Assembly: GCA_963575645.1 (NCBI GenBank)
Contig: OY754469.1
Coordinates: 48,194,753 to 48,258,752, forward strand
Length of the DNA stretch: 64,000 nt
DNA from: Xanthostigma xanthostigma
Lineage: Eukaryota; Arthropoda; Insecta; Raphidioptera; Raphidiidae
Direction of reading: 5' to 3'
Below the pieces are notes generated by a model. That model did not search any database. It saw only the letters and a list, made by a program, of their open reading frames with translations, and was not told the DNA's origin. A program made the translations under genes and the position numbers. Below are positions 54,407 to 64,000 of this stretch, piece by piece (the stretch's first letter is position 1; each line of letters opens with the position of its first letter).

Positions 54407-55245
54407 AATATGCATGTATTTTTTTATATTTTTAATGGATTATTTAGTCAACCATAATACGGAAAAAATTGATAATCATTTAAAAATGTAATATTATCAT
54501 AAGAAAAAAATATTAAATTTCACGGTTTATTCTATTCATATCCATGTTATTGAATGACTGTAAATGTTCATGGGTATTTGGATTGACAAAACAGTCATTA
54601 TTTAAACAATTCTTTAATATCATCGTACGACGTTTCGTCTCTATCGAGACTTCTTCAGGTACTGTAACAAGAATACAAAAAACAATAGATAAATATTATT
54701 TTACAAGTACAAAAGTCATGAAAATATAACTAACTCATTAATTGCTAATATAATATCCACAATACAAGTAAAATACAAAAATTTTATCATTAAAAAAGAA
54801 TTGTTTAAATAATAACTGTTTTGTCAATCCAAATACCCATGAACATTTACAGTCATTAAATTTCACATTCAAAAATAGACAGTTTAAATAATCAGGCATG
54901 TTGGCGGGCTTATGTGACGTCATGATATAAGATGCATGTCAACCTTGATGTCAAATTTCCAATGTTCTAAATGAAATTTTTTTGTTGTTTTCCCTAAATA
55001 CTGACATAATCTTACTGTGAGAGACACAGTCGTCATGGGAACTGTTGTTGATATATACTCTGACGTCACGCTGCGTTTTGAAAATTCGAGAATAGCGCGT
55101 ATTTTCTACATTTCTTTTTTATTATTTGTATTTTTTTCAGTGATTAGATTAATAAAATAACCTGTACGATATGATCAGATTCTAAAATATATTTTGAAAT
55201 AAAAATTTAAACCAATTTGGAGTTTCATGCATATGACCTCTTGTC
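54407..55245 (+). repeat. Dispersed repeat family J, copy 1, interrupted by a Penelope-like insertion
   Basis: Matches 62590-63100 in reverse orientation: TAGTCAACCATAATACGGAA, GTTGGCGGGCTTATGTGACG, ATCTTACTGTGAGAGACACA, GCGTATTTTCTACATTTCTT, GTTTCATGCATATGACC. Interrupted at 54524-54854. No coding capacity. Confidence 0.75.
54524..54854 (-). mobile_element. Penelope-like insertion with hammerhead-like motif and inverted arms
   Basis: Flanked by a perfect 12-bp duplication, ATTAAATTTCAC (54512-54523 and 54855-54866). The uninterrupted repeat J at about 62976-62990 has it once. Arms of about 66 bp (54553-54618 and 54789-54857) are inverted copies. On the minus strand 54625-54662 reads GTAC, CTGAAGA, A, GTCTC-GATA-GAGAC, GAAACGT, C, GTAC: stem I (GTAC/GTAC), CUGANGA box, perfect stem II, GAAA, ACGU stem III, cleavage-position C. 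Such minimal hammerheads are known from Penelope-like element termini. Confidence 0.8.
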
Positions 55246-56344
55246 TATTAATATTTTGAATATTTGCGCTAAAAAATTAAATAATTAAAATATACACTTC
55301 AATAAATTGTCAATGTCGACTTGTCAAACTGTTTGCATAATCTCCGACATACGTTCATATTTGCATTTCTCTCCCACTCATGTATCGTGAACATCGATGG
55401 ATTTTCTCTGTTTACGTTCCTCTTCACCCCGCAATCCCCTTTGTCTTTTTTATTATTATCGTTTGAAATCACCCCTTTTGACGAAATTTCACAAAAAAAA
55501 AATAGTGATAACACATCTGTGGACTGAAGGCTTTAGTTTGCTGGCAGATTAGCTAGAGAAATAGATACGGAAAATTTAAATAATATTTATGATATAATTT
55601 TGAAATAATATTTAATTTTTAATGGATTTTTTGTTTCTTTTTAGGTACTTTGATATCCTTGACTACTTATTAAAAAATGGGTTGTTATTAATCTAAACCC
55701 AGATCAAAACTTCATTTTTTGTACTTAATATTGATTTATAATTTTATTTTTGTCAATATGTAGTCTGAAAAAAATTTATGGACAATTTTATTTCTTTAAG
55801 TAGAGTTTGTGTTTTAAATATATAACGCAATTGTCTGTGGCAATTGAGACAGCCTGTATAATACTGTACCTAACCGTAGCAGTACATCAGTTTTCCATTG
55901 ACGCCGTATAATTCTGCTCGCGTCATTCGATTAATCATATCTAATCAATACTTTGATTGTTTCCGCTCTTTTTCATATAATTGACTAACACACGGACGCG
56001 TAGACAAACGCATGCGATGTACGCGCGCGTTTGTTGCCCACCTATCACAGATTTGTATTCACCAACAATGATATTTCTCTCTCTGGGCGTTTGTTGGTCG
56101 TTCGTTTGACAGACGAGTTTACGGTTAATATATTCCGATATTGAAAACTGATTGCAAAGTTTGACGTTTGAAGTGAATTAATTAGTTTGTCTTTAACTGT
56201 TCCGATTTGTTTTTTAATGTAATCTTTTTTTTATTTGTCCGTTTGCGATTGTTCTTCGAAATAGTGTTACAAAATATAATTCGACAGATTTTAGTAAAGG
56301 GTCTACCTACCTTCATATACTTTCAGCTCCCCGGCCCGGTGTTA
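55246..56344. other. Non-coding stretch
   Basis: 55320-55530 is pyrimidine-rich on the plus strand and carries overlapping unrecognised frames. 55980-56110 is G/C-richer. No genes or defined repeats. Confidence 0.4.
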
Positions 56345-57205
56345 TCAAATTACAAAAAATTCCAGCCAATTGGGACCATTCCAACTTCAAAAATGTTGAC
56401 ATTTGATTATAATAAAGAAAATAAAATTTCTGATATCGCGTGAGGTGACGCCGGTAATGGCTAGTATTTAATATGATATTTGCTATTCATTGCCATGGTT
56501 ACATGTTCCACGTCATGTAAAAATTAATCAAAGCTTGCCAAACTAGTTTATTTCTGACAGATCCATGAAACAATTTTTTTTTTATTTTCAAAATATTTCC
56601 GCAACTGTAAAGCTTAGAAAAAAAAATGTTTAACGAAACTTTCTTGAAAAAATAAATAGAATAATAAGCCGTTATGAAAAGTATACCATTAGTAGTGTAG
56701 CAAGCTTTGTTACATTAACTCTCTCTCTTTTTTGTAATATTGTCAAAATTAGTTTTCCTTAGCTACGCTGGAAAAATGAATATTGTTATTAATTTGGAAA
56801 AAATTTATTCAATTATTTTCATCTGAGAAAACAGATCATCACGAATTTTTAATAATTCAAGTCTAAGCGTTTTATTTATTTTAAAGTAAGAACTTTATAA
56901 ATGCTTACATTAGGTATATAAAAAAACATCGTTATAGCATATATCGATCTGCGCATGCGCCGAATTTCCCCAAAAACAATAGCGCTCTTCATATTTGCAT
57001 ACCAAACATCCTCCTAACATTTGGATTCAATCCGCTCATCCGTTTGACCTGTAGATATCGTGTTCACAGACTCACAGACTAACAGGCGCACAGAGTTTTT
57101 CCAAAAATATGTTTTTTTTGGATTCGAGAGACCTCAAAACGAAAAGATATTGTAAAATATTTGAAAAGTAATTTTTGACCTAAACTAGTACCATTCCCCA
57201 CTTGT
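56345..57205 (+). repeat. Dispersed repeat family H, copy with internal insertion
   Basis: Matches 41255-41935 from AAATTCCAGCCAATTGGGAC to TAGTACCATTCCCCACTTGT. An extra stretch of about 230 bp is inserted near 56694-56925 between GTATACCATTA and TATAAAAAAACATCG, with ATTAG on both sides (about 56689 and 56909), possibly a 5-bp target duplication. Confidence 0.65.
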
Positions 57206-57286
57206 GTGTTGTATATTACACCACAAGGGCCGCGGGTATCATGGCGCGCAGTGCAGGATATCAAACTTTCGGCCCTTGTGGTGCAA
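57206..57286. mobile_element. Small inverted-repeat element
   Basis: TATTACACCACAAGGGCCG at 57212 and CGGCCCTTGTGGTGCAAT at about 57270-57288 are inverted. The hAT element at 57287-57966 is inserted at the right end: its second target copy TGGTGCAA is followed by TATAC, completing the right end. Confidence 0.5.
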
Positions 57287-57966
57287 TAGAGATGTCGACA
57301 AAGTAACGATACGATACGAAACTACTCGTTACTTTAGAATACCCGAAGTAATGATTACCGATTCGAAAAGTAAATCGTTACTTTTACTTGAATGATTACT
57401 TTTGATTATTGATTACAATGATTACTATTGATTATTGATTACTATTGATTATTTTATTATGCGAGTATAAGAATATTCATTAGCGTTTCGGCCGTTTCGC
57501 ATTTCGGACTGTATTAATTTAGGCTATTGATTAGGTACTTTATCTGATTATTCGGGAGTTTTATTATTGTCAAGCGAGCCGATATAAGTCAAATTAATCG
57601 CCGTAAGTTCCTGCGAACCTTACCTTTTATCTTAAGTTAAGTTTCGTTTTTGATTTAAAACAATATTAGATTTTTTTCTTTATTTAAATAAATAACTTTT
57701 ACATAACAAAAGTTCGTTTTTTCCTACAGTTTTGCTTTACATCGCATTCGCAACACATACTTCCTAAAAAACAATAGCTCACGGCCGCATGCATAAAAAA
57801 CGATTACCTATTATATTTAATTAGACACGACGTACTACATTTTATGTATGTAACCTAAGTATAAGTAATCAAAGTAATCAAAGTAACGAGTAGTTGAAAT
57901 GATTACTTAATACCAAAGTACCGAGTAGTAACGAATACTTAAAAGTAACGATAATCGACATCACTA
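57287..57966. mobile_element. hAT-type element, 680 bp
   Basis: Perfect 8-bp target duplication TGGTGCAA at 57279-57286 and 57967-57974. The ends are TAGAGATGTCGACAAAGTAA and, read inward, TAGTGATGTCGATTATCGTT. Subterminal GATTACTTTTGATTATTGAT-type repeats and AAGTAACGA blocks occur at both sides. No transposase. Confidence 0.92.
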
Positions 57967-57974
57967 TGGTGCAA

Positions 57975-58420
57975 TATACTATTAAGGCCACCGTCTTTTG
58001 GACCGCTTATGTGTTCGTGTACTGTGATGCAGTCAGTAATATGAGAGCCCATTCGTCTGTCAGCTTTTCAAAGTTGGAAATGTGAATGCATCGTAATGTG
58101 GGATTTCAAATCGCATTACATACATGAACTAAAACATGTCTGTTTTCTATCTCTCTCTCTTTACAGCTCTTTACAATTTGCTTACCCGTTCATTCTTTGA
58201 ATTGACGAATCGGTATGCGAACATTTATCACTGTGATGAATCAGTTCAATACATTATCGGAATGGTTATTTGTACTATCGTGAATCGATATAAAATCTGT
58301 TCCATTTTGTTACTTCAGCGATTTTTGTAAATCAATACAAAATTTAAATTCGTTATTCTGTCTGCAACTGAAAGTTTTGATGGGTGTAAAAACGTGCAAA
58401 TGCCGTGACCTACGACTAGA
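57975..58420. other. Non-coding stretch
   Basis: A 64-codon frame at 58136-58330 is unrecognised. Nothing else assignable. Confidence 0.4.
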
Positions 58421-58723
58421 CAGAGTGCCCGTCGGCAAAAATTTTACTGATACATACTCTCCCTAAACTTTGTATATGGCTTCATTAGGCCTAATCTGAC
58501 ACCTATTTTCTCTATGACTTTTCTTGATTTTGGGACGTTTTCCCTCTAAATTTTCCGAAAGATGTCGTTTTGACGACATGTAAAAAATTTATAGATACTG
58601 TTTTTTAATTGGATAGCTTAAAAACTTCAACCAGAACGCTAAAATAATGTTCTCTGACAAATAATATGAACCATTTACAATGTCTGACACCTCGAATATG
58701 TTCATATATATATGCCGCCGGGA
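58421..58723 (-). mobile_element. tRNA-derived SINE, family S2, copy 2, 5'-truncated
   Basis: Reverse-oriented: CAGAGTGCCCGTCGGCAAAA at 58421 is the 3' end; CTCGAATATGTTCATATATA and CCGCCGGGA at the other end are the junction to the tRNA-like T arm. The rest of the head is missing. Confidence 0.82.
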
Positions 58724-58735
58724 TATTGTCAAACC

Positions 58736-58825
58736 CGTGATATTATAATTTCACTTAGTGAAATTATAATATCACGAATCTTTGTCAATCGTGATATTGT
58801 AATTTCACTAGTGAAATTACAAAAT
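58736..58825. repeat. Pair of perfect palindromes
   Basis: 58736-58776 has 20-bp arms (CGTGATATTATAATTTCACT) around one T. 58796-58821 is a 26-bp perfect palindrome around TTTCACTAGTGAAA. The two are related in sequence. Together they look like a cruciform-prone block upstream of the LINE fragment. Confidence 0.85.
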
Positions 58826-58839
58826 CGATACGAATGTTT

Positions 58840-59178
58840 AGTATACCTTAAACTAGATATTTCGAAATTTCATTTTTATTATGAAAACCATAGTTACCAA
58901 ACTAGAGCAAATATTGATATTCAGCAATCAAGATTCTCAGCGAACAAATATAAATATGGAGCAAATTATTGGGCAATTTCATTTTATAATAAGCTACCTC
59001 AAAAAATAAGACAGTTACCAATAAATAAATACAAAAAGGAAATTTAGGAAACTTTACTAAATAGTGCTGTATATGATTTTAAACAATTTTAATTCTATGT
59101 CTTTTTTATATTGTATGTAACAACTTTGTATTGACGTGTTTACTTGGTGAACAAAATAATAATTATTATTATTATTAT
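58840..59178 (+). pseudogene. LINE 3' fragment (reverse transcriptase C-terminus)
   Basis: The frame ending at 59047 reads YQTRANIDIQQSRFSANKYK, YGANYWAISFYNKLPQKIRQ and LPINKYKKEI before a stop; one codon past it, ETLLNSAVYDFKQF continues the family pattern. 'YNTR...YNKLP..I+.L' is the conserved extreme C-terminus of jockey/CR1-type LINE polyproteins. A short 3' UTR and an (ATT)n tail at about 59156-59177 follow. It is truncated and different in sequence from the copy at 42300-42905. Confidence 0.72.
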
Positions 59179-59290
59179 GCCCTGAGGATAAAAATATAAT
59201 TTTCGAAACGTTGGCCACAAGCGATACTTTAGTAAAGCTTATTTTTCTATTGTTCCTCAACCAAATAAATTTTGGAACAAAACTTCTACT
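59179..59290 (+). repeat. Penelope-like terminal fragment with hammerhead-like motif
   Basis: 59179-59215: GC, CCTGAGGA, T, AAAAAT..ATTTTC, GAAACGTT, GGCC, then GCGATACTTTAGTAAAGCTT and GTTCCTCAACCAAATAAAT. It abuts the LINE's (ATT)n tail, so it inserted into or next to that tail. Confidence 0.55.
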
Positions 59291-60135
59291 AACTTATTTA
59301 CAACCTAAATACCTACACCAGCTGATCTCTAAATATTGTTCCTTTCTAACATCGTACAATTTTTGACCACGTGAACTATAAAGGATTGGTCATCGGACCT
59401 TTTGTTATGTTCTGAATGTCGATACCTCTGTTAAAGCTTACATAACTGCACTTGCTGAATGCCTGATGCAATGATGCAATCCTTACTATTCGCTTGACTA
59501 TGTTTCAACTTTCAAGTACAGTGCGGCTCACAACATATTTTAATCTTCTTGAATGGAATTAAAGTTAACTGTTCGGATTTAGTTAATGGTACAATTTGGT
59601 AGATTTACGTAAACACAATGTAACTAGACATTACCGTCGAACGGAAAGTGGACTTTTGAATGTTAGTAAAGTAGGAATTTGTTACATTTGAATGAGCTCA
59701 TATAGTCTAGTCAAGAAGTGGAGATATAATAAATAGACCCAAGTCTCCAAAAAATATGAGCAATAGCTTATTCGATTCGGGAAACGTTTTTTTTTTTGTT
59801 TTTTTTTTGCCGACAAAAATTGCATTTGTTATTAACAAAAAAGGAAAAGACAAAAAAGCACCTCATTTTGGTAATTACTCAAAAACTGTAAGCGATAGCG
59901 GAAATTGAAAAAAAGATTCTTACAGTGGATAAAATTTCCAATAATAAAGTCCTACTCCCGGAACTCTATCTATTGTTTTTTTTTGACATTCCATAGTGCC
60001 CGATTAATATTATTATTCCATATATAACCCAACAATGGTAATTTAAAAATTAATAATTCTTATATTTTCATATTTTTTGTTACAAATTCGAAATAATATT
60101 TTTTCATCTAAATTCATTGGCTGGTACTTCTAGAT
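59291..60135. other. A/T-rich non-coding stretch
   Basis: Nothing assignable up to the target duplication TTCTAGAT of the next element. Confidence 0.4.
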
Positions 60136-61275
60136 CAGAGGTTCCTAGACTTTTTTTCTCATAGACCACTTAAGCTGATTCCGGTGGACCCCCTACAGCT
60201 ACATTTCTACCATATTCCCAAAACTCGACAAAAATGTGAAGATTAGATCTAACTATGGAAATTTGCGTTGCGGCTGAGTTCCAGCCATGAATGGGAAGTT
60301 TTCTAAGTGAAATAAGTGAGAATTGATTGGTTAATTAATTAATTGATTGTGCTGTGAGTGGATGTCAAAAAAGTAAAGTTGGCCAATCAAAAAAGTGATT
60401 CCATCCAACTTTACTTTTTTGATATCTACTCATAGCACAAGAAACCGATCAATTCTCACTTATTTCATTTAGAAAACTCCCCATTCGGAGTGATGGGTGC
60501 ATATAGAATATGCAAGTTTTTACAAGTAAAAGTCGCTGAGCTTCTTAAACTATTATCTGGCTACATTGATAGGTAAAATCAAGCCAACATTTTAGTTCTT
60601 CACTATCAAAAGCAGATATATTTTGGTGGACCCCCGCTTACGAATTGTGAACCCCCATTTTGCTGTCACGCCAACGTAGATCCCCGTCGAGTCTCCCGTG
60701 GACCCCTGAAGGTCCACCTGGACTAGGGTTGAGTAACTCAGATCCGAACCGGTTCAAAGAGCCGACTCCGACAGAAGATCCGTGAGAGCCGACTCACTTT
60801 TTTATGAGCCGACGGATCAACGATTCCGCATAACTCAGTGAAACACACAGAAGCAATAAGTATCTGTCAGCTCAAATGACTCATGCATCATATGCATTCT
60901 ATACAGGTATACATTATACAATCAACAACTATACGGTGTACACACTACGCACAGGCGGTACAGTTATTACAGTGTTTCACTTAAGTCACAACTATTTAAG
61001 GTATTGTATTGCATATTGTAATATGCTTTCTGTAACATAGCAAGTAGCAACCTGTAAAACCCCGCCTTATATGTCAGTCACTGGCATAATATACGTGATA
61101 TGATTGACTCAACTAACTCAGTGGCTCAGTTGACTCGAATAACATATTCAGAACTCGGCTCTTTTTGAACCGGTTCAGGGAGCCGGCTCACATACGGGAT
61201 CCAGATGCAAAGATGCAGATCACTAAAAAGACCCGTTTTTCCCATCTCTAACCTGGACCACTTTGGGAACTAAGG
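60136..61275. mobile_element. hAT-type element hosting a second hAT element
   Basis: Perfect 8-bp target duplication TTCTAGAT at 60128-60135 and 61276-61283. The ends are CAGAGGTTCCTAGACTTTTT and, read inward, CCTTAGTTCCCAAAGTGGTC. 60330-60480 contains a long inverted block (AAATAAGTGAGAATTGATYG...). The nested element 60724-61250 sits near the right end; without it this element is about 605 bp. Confidence 0.9.
60724..61250. mobile_element. hAT-type MITE, family A, copy 2, nested
   Basis: Perfect 8-bp target duplication ACCTGGAC at 60716-60723 and 61251-61258. Highly similar to 50429-50920 over its length, with a short internal expansion around 60897-60930. Starts TAGGGTTGAGTAACTCAG; ends CCCATCTCTA. 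Confidence 0.93.
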
Positions 61276-61283
61276 TTCTAGAT

Positions 61284-61939
61284 GAAGCAATGAAGACTCA
61301 AAATCTAAAACCTCAGTATACACCGACAATGCTCTTCGTTTTTCTGTACGAATTGTTTAACGTCATTTGTCTGAGTTCGATGCCAGTCAGACCTCTGCCC
61401 AATTGCACGGACTTTAACAAATTACGTGGAGTCCGTAGCAAGGAGGTGAGCGACGCGGTACACCGCATCGGTACACCACACTCTCTGTATTAGATAGCTC
61501 GTATGTGTGGTTATTTTTCTTGTTTTCGTTTGTGAAAAAGTGTTTTCCGCTATATCCTGCGGTCGCCTCATCAATGTTGCATCGGCTGAACTGGCACGTT
61601 CCAGTCGTTAGTTGTACGCTCCGCCAGAGAAACGGTAGGCGAACTTTGAAAATAACAGAAAAACTGCATACTGCTGTCAGATAAAATTCATTTATGGCAT
61701 TGACGGATCATTATCTTATAATAGCTCAAGAGCTGGCGACCGAATTAGGGTATGTATTTTAGGCGAGTTGAAATAATGAAAAAATAGTAATTTTGTCAAT
61801 GGGTGAATCTGGAATGGCGAGTCTGCCAGAGCGTTTGCGGTTATTTCGCTTCTGGGCAACATATGACGTCTGCAAAAAATATCAGGCAACTTGTAATTTT
61901 TATAATTCAGCATTTATATAATCCAGAAATGAAAATCCC
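61284..61939. other. Non-coding stretch
   Basis: A 76-codon frame at 61263-61493 starts in the hAT end and has no recognisable domain. 61420-61640 is somewhat G/C-richer. Confidence 0.4.
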
Positions 61940-62465
61940 AGAACATTTTGTTGGGCATAAAGTAGGACCAACACCTCCCCGAATATGTTTAATCAATATA
62001 CGCAATGAGCACGATACAGGTCAAACGGATGAACGGATTGAAACTAAATTTTGGGAGAATGTTTGGTATGCAAATATGAAGAGCCTTATTGTTTTTGGGG
62101 AATTGTTTATTATATAATACTGATATACTTTTCATAACGTCTTATTATACTATTTATTTTTTCAAAAAGTTCCGTTTTTTTTCTAAACTTTATAGTTTCG
62201 GAAATATTTTGAAAATAAAAAAAATCAGCTGTTCTTTTGTTTTGTAGATCTGTCTGAAATAAACTAGTTAAGCATGCTTTGATTAATTTTTACAATATGT
62301 AGGTAACCATAGCAACGAAGAGCAAATATAATATTGAATACTAGCAATTCCCCGCGTCACCTCACGCGATATCAGAAATTTTATTCTCTTTATTATATTA
62401 ATATCAAAAGACAATACTTTTGAAGTTGGAATGCGGTCGCATCGCCCAATTGGTTGGAATTTAAT
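61940..62465 (-). repeat. Dispersed repeat family H, copy in reverse
   Basis: Matches 41255-41900 reversed: CAGGTCAAACGGATGAACGG, AATCAGCTGTTCTTTTGTTT, CCTCACGCGATATCAGAAAT, GTCGCATCGCCCAATTGGTT. It provides the empty-site reference (single CACGCG) for the 2220-3047 insertion. The frame at 61803-62117 crosses it and is not a gene. Confidence 0.72.
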
Positions 62466-62589
62466 TCCTAGTAAAATATATGTATACTAATTATTATTAA
62501 GTGTTTAAATAAAATTTTTCATTTAGATCTATTAGATTATTCGTTAATTTATCAGTGAATAATATATATATATTTTTTTTTGTAATAGG
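62466..62589. other. A/T-rich gap
   Basis: Nothing assignable. Confidence 0.4.
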
Positions 62590-63100
62590 TCATATGCATG
62601 AGACTCCAAATTGGTTTAAATTTTTATTTCGAAATATATTTTAGTTCCTAATTCTATCGTAATGGATATTTTATTAATCTAATAACTGAAAAACACTACA
62701 AATAATAAAAAAGAAATGTAGAAAATATGCGCTATTTTCGAATTTTCAAAACACAGCGTAACGTCAGAGTATATATCAAGAACAGTTTCCATGACGACTG
62801 TGTCGTCTCACAGTAAGATTATGTCAGTATTCAGAGAAAACAACAAATAAACTTAATTTAGAACATTAACAATTTGACATCAAGGTTGACATGCATCATA
62901 TACTATGATCATATATCATGACGTCACATAAGCCCGCCAACATAGCCGATTGTTTAAACTGTCTAATTTTGAATGTGAAATTTAATATTTTTTTTCTTAT
63001 GATAATATTACATTTTTAAATGATTATCAATTTTTTTCCGTATTATGGTTGACTAAATAATCTATTAAAAATATAAAAAAAATACATGCATATGACGGTG
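62590..63100 (-). repeat. Dispersed repeat family J, copy 2 (uninterrupted)
   Basis: Reverse-oriented match to 54407-55245 without the Penelope-like insertion. At about 62976-62990, GAATGTGAAATTTAATA gives the empty target. Confidence 0.75.
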
Positions 63101-63409
63101 TCTCTCAATGTATCAACAGTTTATTATTTGATTGCAAATTATATATTATGTAGATTGTAGAGGATAAATAAAATTAGTTGACATAAAGTAGATGATATTT
63201 AATCATTGAAGCAAATAAGGCACAAGAAATGGAACGCTATACACTGTATCGAGAGTGGAAGCTGAGGCTGATAGTGAAACCTACGGTGCAAGTTTTAATT
63301 GGATTAGAATCTAATTTAGCCATACTGACCAGAAACAGCAAGGAGGTGGATCCCGGCGGTAACTCTGATACACTGCGGTGTATGCGTTACGCCTATGGTC
63401 GTATACACA
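63101..63409. other. Non-coding stretch
   Basis: A 92-codon frame at 63229-63507 starts here and runs into the Helitron; no domain is recognised. Confidence 0.35.
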
Positions 63410-63990
63410 TCATATATAATAATACGTTAAGGTTAAGATGTTTGCCTCCTTTTTTAGAAAAAACCTCACAATTTCTCCACATAAATTATATATCATTTTA
63501 CAGATAATTGCTTGCTCTACTGACATCGACAACTAAAAAATTTATTATTGCTTTTGTTTTTGTAAATTAATTAATTAACAGCAACGCTGAACAACGTCTG
63601 CCATCTGACGGCTTTAATTTTGAAACAGCGCCAACACTTCGATCTGTCATCTGACCTTTATATTGTAAATACTGCATACTGCCAACTGACGGCTTTAATT
63701 TTGAAACAGCGAGCAACGCTGAACAACGTCACAGAAATGCTGCATGATGCCATCTGACGGCTTAGCTCAACGCTTTTGCTACTTGCGCCTCTATATGACA
63801 ATTTTAATAAAATATTTCTTCGATCTGTCATCTGAGCTTCATATTGTAATACAACAAAAAGAAGATCGTTATAAGCAGTGTGCAAAATTAGAAACGAATT
63901 GAATACCTGCAATCATATTTAAAAAATAATTTTGTAAAGTGATAATTATTATACTTATTTAGTGCGAATAATTCGCACAGGTCACACTAG
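63410..63990 (+). mobile_element. Non-autonomous Helitron, family 1, copy 3
   Basis: Begins TCATATATAATAATACG after A (63409) and ends CACACTAG before T (63991). The hairpin GTGCGAATAATTCGCAC (63962-63978) ends 12 bases before the end. Contains GCCATCTGACGGC / GCCGTCAGATGGC blocks in both orientations. The minus-strand frame 63658-63912 and the one at 24545 are the same by-product. Confidence 0.9.
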
Positions 63991-64000
63991 TTTCATTATA

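Noticed and set aside
63658-63912. Frame shared with 24545-24736, apparently a conserved protein
   Set aside because: Both lie inside family 1 Helitron copies and read through the hairpin-side end; no protein family matches.

Overview
This is gene-poor, AT-rich eukaryotic DNA, almost certainly from an arthropod and most likely an insect. The basis is tRNA-derived SINEs with (ATT)n tails, jockey-type LINE 3' ends, many short hAT, Tc1/mariner and PIF/Harbinger derivatives, Helitron termini, Penelope-like hammerhead motifs, and one single-exon S1-family serine protease homologue. There is no operon structure and no sign of bacterial or viral genome organisation. I cannot fix the order; a hemipteran-like genome would fit, but that is a guess.

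The only convincing intact host-type gene is at 53466-54257 (minus): a secreted chymotrypsin-fold protein that has lost its catalytic histidine. A 50-codon THAP zinc-finger exon at 13219-13371 is probably the first exon of a gene or of a domesticated or decayed transposase. A 131-codon open frame at 29571-29966 is unrecognised. Everything else I could assign is mobile DNA or its debris.

Layout. 1-5 kb: a PIF/Harbinger derivative with a hAT MITE inside it, then a dispersed repeat split by an 828-bp insertion flanked by 6-bp repeats. 6-12 kb: a non-autonomous Helitron, a foldback, a TA-flanked MITE and a hAT MITE. 12-24 kb: hammerhead-like Penelope fragment, THAP exon, hAT MITE, a Helitron-like element carrying a tRNA-Lys pseudogene, a decayed mariner, a SINE, a 630-bp palindrome, and a hairpin Penelope-like insertion. 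24-33 kb: a second Helitron copy, four SINE copies and a second SINE type sharing the tRNA-like head. 33-41 kb: a triplicated Harbinger transposase fragment, a hAT MITE, two Helitron-like copies (one with a palindromic Tc1-type MITE nested in it), and a pogo/Tigger MITE. 41-51 kb: dispersed repeats, a LINE 3' end, MITEs and a hAT element. 51-55 kb: Harbinger derivative, Helitron-like element with tRNA-Lys, the protease homologue, and a Penelope-like insertion with a 12-bp target duplication. 55-64 kb: hAT elements (one nested in another), a LINE fragment, inverted copies of earlier repeats, and a third Helitron copy ending 10 bp before the window edge.

The most useful feature of the window is that several repeat families have both an occupied and an empty copy here. 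Exact insertion boundaries and target duplications can therefore be read directly for a Tc1-type MITE (37398-37955), a hammerhead-bearing Penelope-like insertion (54524-54854) and an 828-bp repeat block (2220-3047). No element appears autonomous: every transposase or reverse transcriptase trace is truncated or frameshifted.
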